Program-made: the position numbers and the translations under genes
The notes under the pieces: model-generated
Told to the model about the DNA's origin: nothing
Seen by the model: the letters and a program-made list of their open reading frames with translations, nothing else
Databases searched by the model: none
In this document: positions 59,750-64,000 of the stretch, piece after piece
Numbering within the stretch: the first letter of the stretch is position 1
Layout of the letters: every line of letters begins with the position of its first letter
Assembly (NCBI GenBank): GCA_003991915.1
Contig: RQTK01000422.1
Span: 45,821-109,820, forward strand
Length of the DNA stretch: 64,000 nucleotides
DNA from: Elysia chlorotica
Taxonomy: Eukaryota; Mollusca; Gastropoda; Plakobranchidae
Reading direction: 5' to 3'

Positions 59750-60033
59750 GAGAGAACAAAATGTTGGATTTATTACAAGATTACCTTTTCGCTACTTAAG
59801 TACTGTAAGAGAACATTGAGTACAAAGGATTTTTTTCTTCGGAATCTCTGTATTCATACCATAATTTATTGAATTTACCGGTACTGTTAACAAGAGAAAA
59901 AAATGTTGGATTTATTACAAGATTACCTTTTCGCTACTTAAGTACTGTAAGAGAACATTGAGTACAAAGGATTTTTTTCTTCGGAATCTCTGTATTCATA
60001 ACATAATTTATTGAATTTACCGGTACTGTTAAC
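59750..60033. repeat. 142-bp tandem duplication
   Basis: 59750-59891 and 59892-60033 are almost identical (ATGTTGGATTTATTACAAGA to CCGGTACTGTTAACA), differing at a handful of positions. Confidence 0.95.
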
Positions 60034-61689
60034 AATTGCTCGGTGCTTGCCTTCACCATAACACTGTCTCATGGCACCTTGAAATGCACAGTTGGCTCTG
60101 TCAAGATTTTAGTTTTTGTTTGTTTCTCTGATGCCTCAGTATAGTTTTCTTTTCTTGATGTTTGGTCATTAGAATTGATATGTTCGATTTAAACTCATTT
60201 TTGTGAGGTAGGGAGGGACTCTAGGTTTTTGAGTATGTGTGGTTTTTATTTTTTGTGTAATACCAATACATAAAATGATCTATATAAGTTCAAAATAGAA
60301 TACATGCCCTACTGTGCCTAATATTTAGACTGCATGAAATCTTGCTCATTCGCATTCTTTAATTATGTTGTTATTTAATTGTTTGCTTGTTACTATAATC
60401 GGGATTGTTTTTGGTTCATGTAAAGTTAGAATAAACTAATTTTTCATGTTTGGTTTTAATTGCTTCTAGCTGTGATACTTAAGGATTGTTCTTGATAATT
60501 CAAGCTATTTTAACGATGTTATTCTATCAATATTATAGATGAGGCTTTTGTTTGCTAGCTGCTGTGATTTGAATCAAATTGTATTCTTGTTGAATTATTA
60601 CTATAACAGTATTTCCAACTACCTTTTCTCCACTGTATTGAGAATTAAACTATTACTATACTTATATTATTCATACATTAAATGATTATTATGTACACGT
60701 TGAATTTGACCTCTTTTTTTCGTTGCAGTAGTAGGGACCGTATAGAGCAGGCAGTATTTTTTCACTAGCAACTTGTGGAGCGAAAAATATAATTTCTTTG
60801 CAACCATAACAAAAAATATTAGTGACAGCAGTTATATGACAAAGAGACTGCAAATACCCATCATATATTCTTTAATATAATATTACTATAGATATTAACT
60901 TTTTTCAAATTGTCTTTTATTCTCTTTTTTAAATTCTTTCTCTTTTTAACTTGTTCAGATATATTGTCACCTTCTCACCTGCGTAATTTATTGTTTAGAT
61001 TACTGGCATAGTTTGTTTTTTTTTCAATAGAAATTATTTGGTCATTCACAGACGACATTAATGAATGAACACTGATGTGAAATTATCTGTGTCTGACTTG
61101 ATTATCACATTGTGTACGTCAACCCTGTAAGTTGGTTCTGTACTTCTGGTCACCTCTTTATAATGCATTGAAATTAAACAATATTCATCTCAGAATATAC
61201 GTTATCGTTTTGGTTTTTACTCATATTATGCCAACAGCGTTTGTATTGTCTGTAGAAAATTCAATTTATTTTACTTGTTCGTTGGTTCGCAAGAAACGGA
61301 GGGGTCATGTTAACTGTGAAAATAAAGGAACTTTTTCGATCCTGGCATTTTTACAAGATGAAAGCTTGTGAACATTTGAAATATTAATGAAACTGAAAAT
61401 TGTCGGATGATAAAGGTAAAGTGTGTGTGTGTGTTGTTTTTTTTTAATTCCCAAACACACACACAAAAACAGGTTTATCTGTCAACACAAAACAGTAACA
61501 AAAACATTCTTTGACAAAAAAGTTAAACTGCTGGTCAGAAAATCCATTCGTTCTAAAATTCTATTCTCAAGAAATACATCATGTAGCTACAATGTAGTTT
61601 GAAATATATATGCATAGCATGATCTTCTCAGGTCCTCTGGGCATTTCAAATGAGTCTCTGGCAAGGAAGGGGAAAGATGGAGAGACAGA

Positions 61690-61732
<43 letters not shown>
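61690..61732. repeat. (GA)n microsatellite
   Basis: About 40 bp of GA. Confidence 0.95.
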
Positions 61733-61738
<6 letters not shown>

Positions 61739-63010
61739 TAAAGAGTATAAAATGTCAAGTTTATCCAGACAAAATAATGTGAAGCGAAACTGCGAACAAT
61801 GTTCTGACGAGTTTCAGGGCGGGGTTTCTAACCTGAGCAGCCACGCGAAAGAAGAAGAAGAATGAGAAGTGAACTAAAAGTAGACGGCTAATTAACGTTA
61901 TCAAGACATTAGAGTTATCCATCACTGGTTGTAATAGAGCTCTCATTAGCCAACAGTGACGGCCCGTGTCGTGTGCTTTGCTCAGACCAGGTAACCGGCT
62001 ATTACCACCAGGGCATCCTCTAGCATCGCCCACGGGCTCAACAGAGACCTTGCGATAACCGAGTCCGTGGTGAAAACGAAGACGATATGCAATGGAATCT
62101 TCATCGTCGTCCAATCATATTACTATACTTGAAATCCGGAGCCAATGAGCGATCAATAAAGCGTATGCTTATGGGGTGTGGTTACGTCATCAGTTAGCGT
62201 GGTGTAGATCACAAAGCCTGTAACGCTGCCGTCACAAGACTAGTTAGAGTCATCCATCTAACTATAAGACAGCCGCAGTCATAGTGGGTCATCCCTCAGG
62301 CAGAGATAAACAACAGTTACTCCTATTTTGTCTCTTGATACCCATGTCAGTTTTCCATACATATCCCTTGAATCATGTGCGTAATAAACTAATCTTCGAT
62401 TAACGGAGAAGACGTTGATGCAACCAGTACATCGTAAAATTCACGCAGGGCAATAGCCATAAGATTATATTAGGCCACCGTGTCTCTTTATTAATTTGAC
62501 AATGGAGCACTTGACCTACTTCAAATATACTTTACTGGAATATCCTTTAGTATAATAATCACGGACATAATATTATCGTTTAAAGTGTATCTCTGTGAAT
62601 CATTGAAAACGATGCACATTTGTCTATACCATTTCTTTCTCTCATTGCAGATCCTGTTCTTTTCTCTGGATCTAAACTTAATGGGAGGTAGAATTTAAAG
62701 CAATTATTTTAATGTTGCATAATTAAAACCAGAATTTAGCTTTAAAGAAATCAGCGTCCCAATGAAACTACAAGAGTGACCAATAGATTAAACGAATCTT
62801 AATTATTGTTGTCATTATTATAGCGGAAGAAACGTTGTTTCTGCTACCTTCAATTTTGATGGTTTATGTTTTTAACAAAATGGACTCAATATTACTTTAT
62901 GAATGTCCTTTGAAATTTTCAATGGTAATTCTATTCTGCGAAAACGCATTTGGAGTATGTCCGTTCTGTACTGGGTGGGCTAAAAGTGATGGCAACTGTC
63001 ACAAATCACG

Positions 63011-63128
63011 GCCTTGGATTGTAAGTAGAACGTCGCGGTAACTTAGGCTACAACTCGTCGTAAGCTCTCTTGTTCTTATCTCTTAAGTCGAGTGACAAGC
63101 TTAACACAACGTTGTACTTACAGCCCCT
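63011..63128. mobile_element. Short palindromic (MITE-like) element, copy 3
   Basis: Starts GGCCTTGGATTGTAAGTAGA and CTACAACTCGTCGTAAGC; ends AACACAACGTTGTACTTACA and GCCCC. The ends are inverted copies of each other and of the elements at 4424 and 37879. Confidence 0.6.
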
Positions 63129-63494
63129 TGTTTCCTCCTAAAGGTCTGTCAAAAGCGAAGTCCGCCGGAACGATTCATTCAATATGTTGATGTAATTAGT
63201 CCATCCCGGTCGGAGATGGGGCATCTTCGTTTGTCAGCCTCTGAATACGGCGTTTAATCTTTACTGCCGGCCCTTTAGCCACTTCGCTGGACAATGGTCA
63301 TAACTTAGTCCCCTCACTGGTCGGTAGGTCTCCGGGGTCACATCTTTGGCTCGTGTGTGTATATAAGGGGATGGGGGAGAGAGCGGGGGATTTTGGCTCT
63401 AAGCAAAATTGTGTCACATTTTTATTAGTGTCAGCCAGATTGTGGCTATGCAGAAGGATTACAGCGCCTTTCAGAGAGGAAGAAAGGGAAAGAA

Positions 63495-63498
<4 letters not shown>

Positions 63499-63540
<42 letters not shown>

Positions 63541-63542
63541 AA
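63499..63542. repeat. (GA)n microsatellite
   Basis: GA run of about 40 bp flanked by GAAA variants. Confidence 0.95.
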
Positions 63543-63771
63543 GGAAAGTTTAAGAAGTAGACCAGAAGCCAGAAAAGGTAAACAAGATATAGGCCTGGTG
63601 AAACAAAATGAATAAGAGATAATTATAGAGATAGAGAAATTGTGTCCAGTGAAGAAAGACATAGAGAAATAATTTATTTTGTAATACACGTTTTAAATCT
63701 CAAGACGTTTACGGCCATGTCAAAATCCATTATACCGTCCTTGTAATGACCACACTCTTCTTCATCATCTT

Positions 63772-63820
63772 CTTCTTCTCTCTCTCTCTCTCCCTCTCTC
63801 TCTCTCTCTATCTCTCTCTA

Positions 63821-63858
<38 letters not shown>

Positions 63859-63960
63859 CTATCTATCTGATGCAATATACTTTATTAATCCGTTTGGGGA
63901 AATAGACATTTAAATCTAAACATTATTGTTCCTTGTATCTTAATCCTGTATCAGAAGTTA

Positions 63961-63996
<36 letters not shown>
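63772..63996. repeat. (CTT)n/(CT)n microsatellites at the window end
   Basis: CTT then CT runs to about 63860, a short TCTA stretch, unique sequence, then another CT run from about 63968 to the window edge. Confidence 0.95.
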
Positions 63997-63999
<3 letters not shown>

Positions 64000-64000
64000 C

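Larger units (their letters stand above)
58881..64000. other. 3' flank and intergenic DNA, no gene recognised
   Basis: Coiled-coil 3' UTR with a SINE-like element and 142-bp duplication, then AT-rich DNA with GA/CT microsatellites and a palindromic element at 63011-63128. Open frames here are short or repeat-driven. Confidence 0.65.

Noticed and set aside
62630..63060. Possible exon after CATTGCAG at 62649
   Set aside because: The acceptor is plausible, but the following frames are short and AT-rich, and nothing joins to them.

Overview
This is a 64 kb window of an AT-rich, intron-rich animal genome. It is most likely from a mollusc, possibly a gastropod. That placement is an inference from gene structure, tRNA-like short repeats, abundant (CT)n/(TCTA)n microsatellites and AGATCT-rich stretches; no sequence search was run. 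Nothing bacterial, no CRISPR array and no intact transposon was seen.

Four protein-coding genes could be assembled exon by exon from reading frame, splice sites and intron phase. (1) Positions 1951-19484, + strand: the 3' half of a filamin gene, covering the last seven immunoglobulin-like repeats (matching human repeats 18-24), hinge 2 and the C-terminal dimerisation repeat. The actin-binding end lies upstream of the window. (2) 24496-27490, + strand: a complete five-exon gene for a 236-residue DJ-1/PfpI protein of the Hsp31 / class I glutamine amidotransferase-like type. (3) 29429-39361, - strand: a complete ten-exon gene for a 1245-residue helical-repeat protein that best fits BRAT1, the Integrator (INTS11) and ATM partner, ending in Cys-Phe. 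(4) 41751-58880, + strand: a complete fourteen-exon gene for a 590-residue highly charged coiled-coil protein of unknown identity, with an 8.3 kb last intron. Genes 2 and 3 converge; genes 3 and 4 are head to head, 2.4 kb apart. The genes do not obviously share a pathway.

From 58.9 kb to the end there is the 3' flank of gene 4, a tRNA-derived element, microsatellites and a palindromic element, but no recognised gene. The stretch 19.5-24.4 kb is likewise non-coding. An assembly gap (35 N at 53097-53131) sits beside a ~780 bp segment that recurs 1.3 kb downstream.

The most unusual pattern is repeated local duplication of exon-intron junctions. Filamin intron 2 carries six extra copies of an exon's last bases with the GTGAG donor. 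Filamin exon 3 has its 3' end and donor duplicated 52 bp away. The start of filamin exon 9 is copied before exon 10. The end of exon 1 of the DJ-1 gene is copied 769 bp downstream with a broken donor. A ~120 bp tandem array runs into the acceptor of the last coiled-coil exon. Filamin exon 9 as assembled also carries an in-frame stop that looks like a 2-bp loss. I found no clearly new biological system; these splice-junction duplications and the filamin lesion are what most deserve checking.
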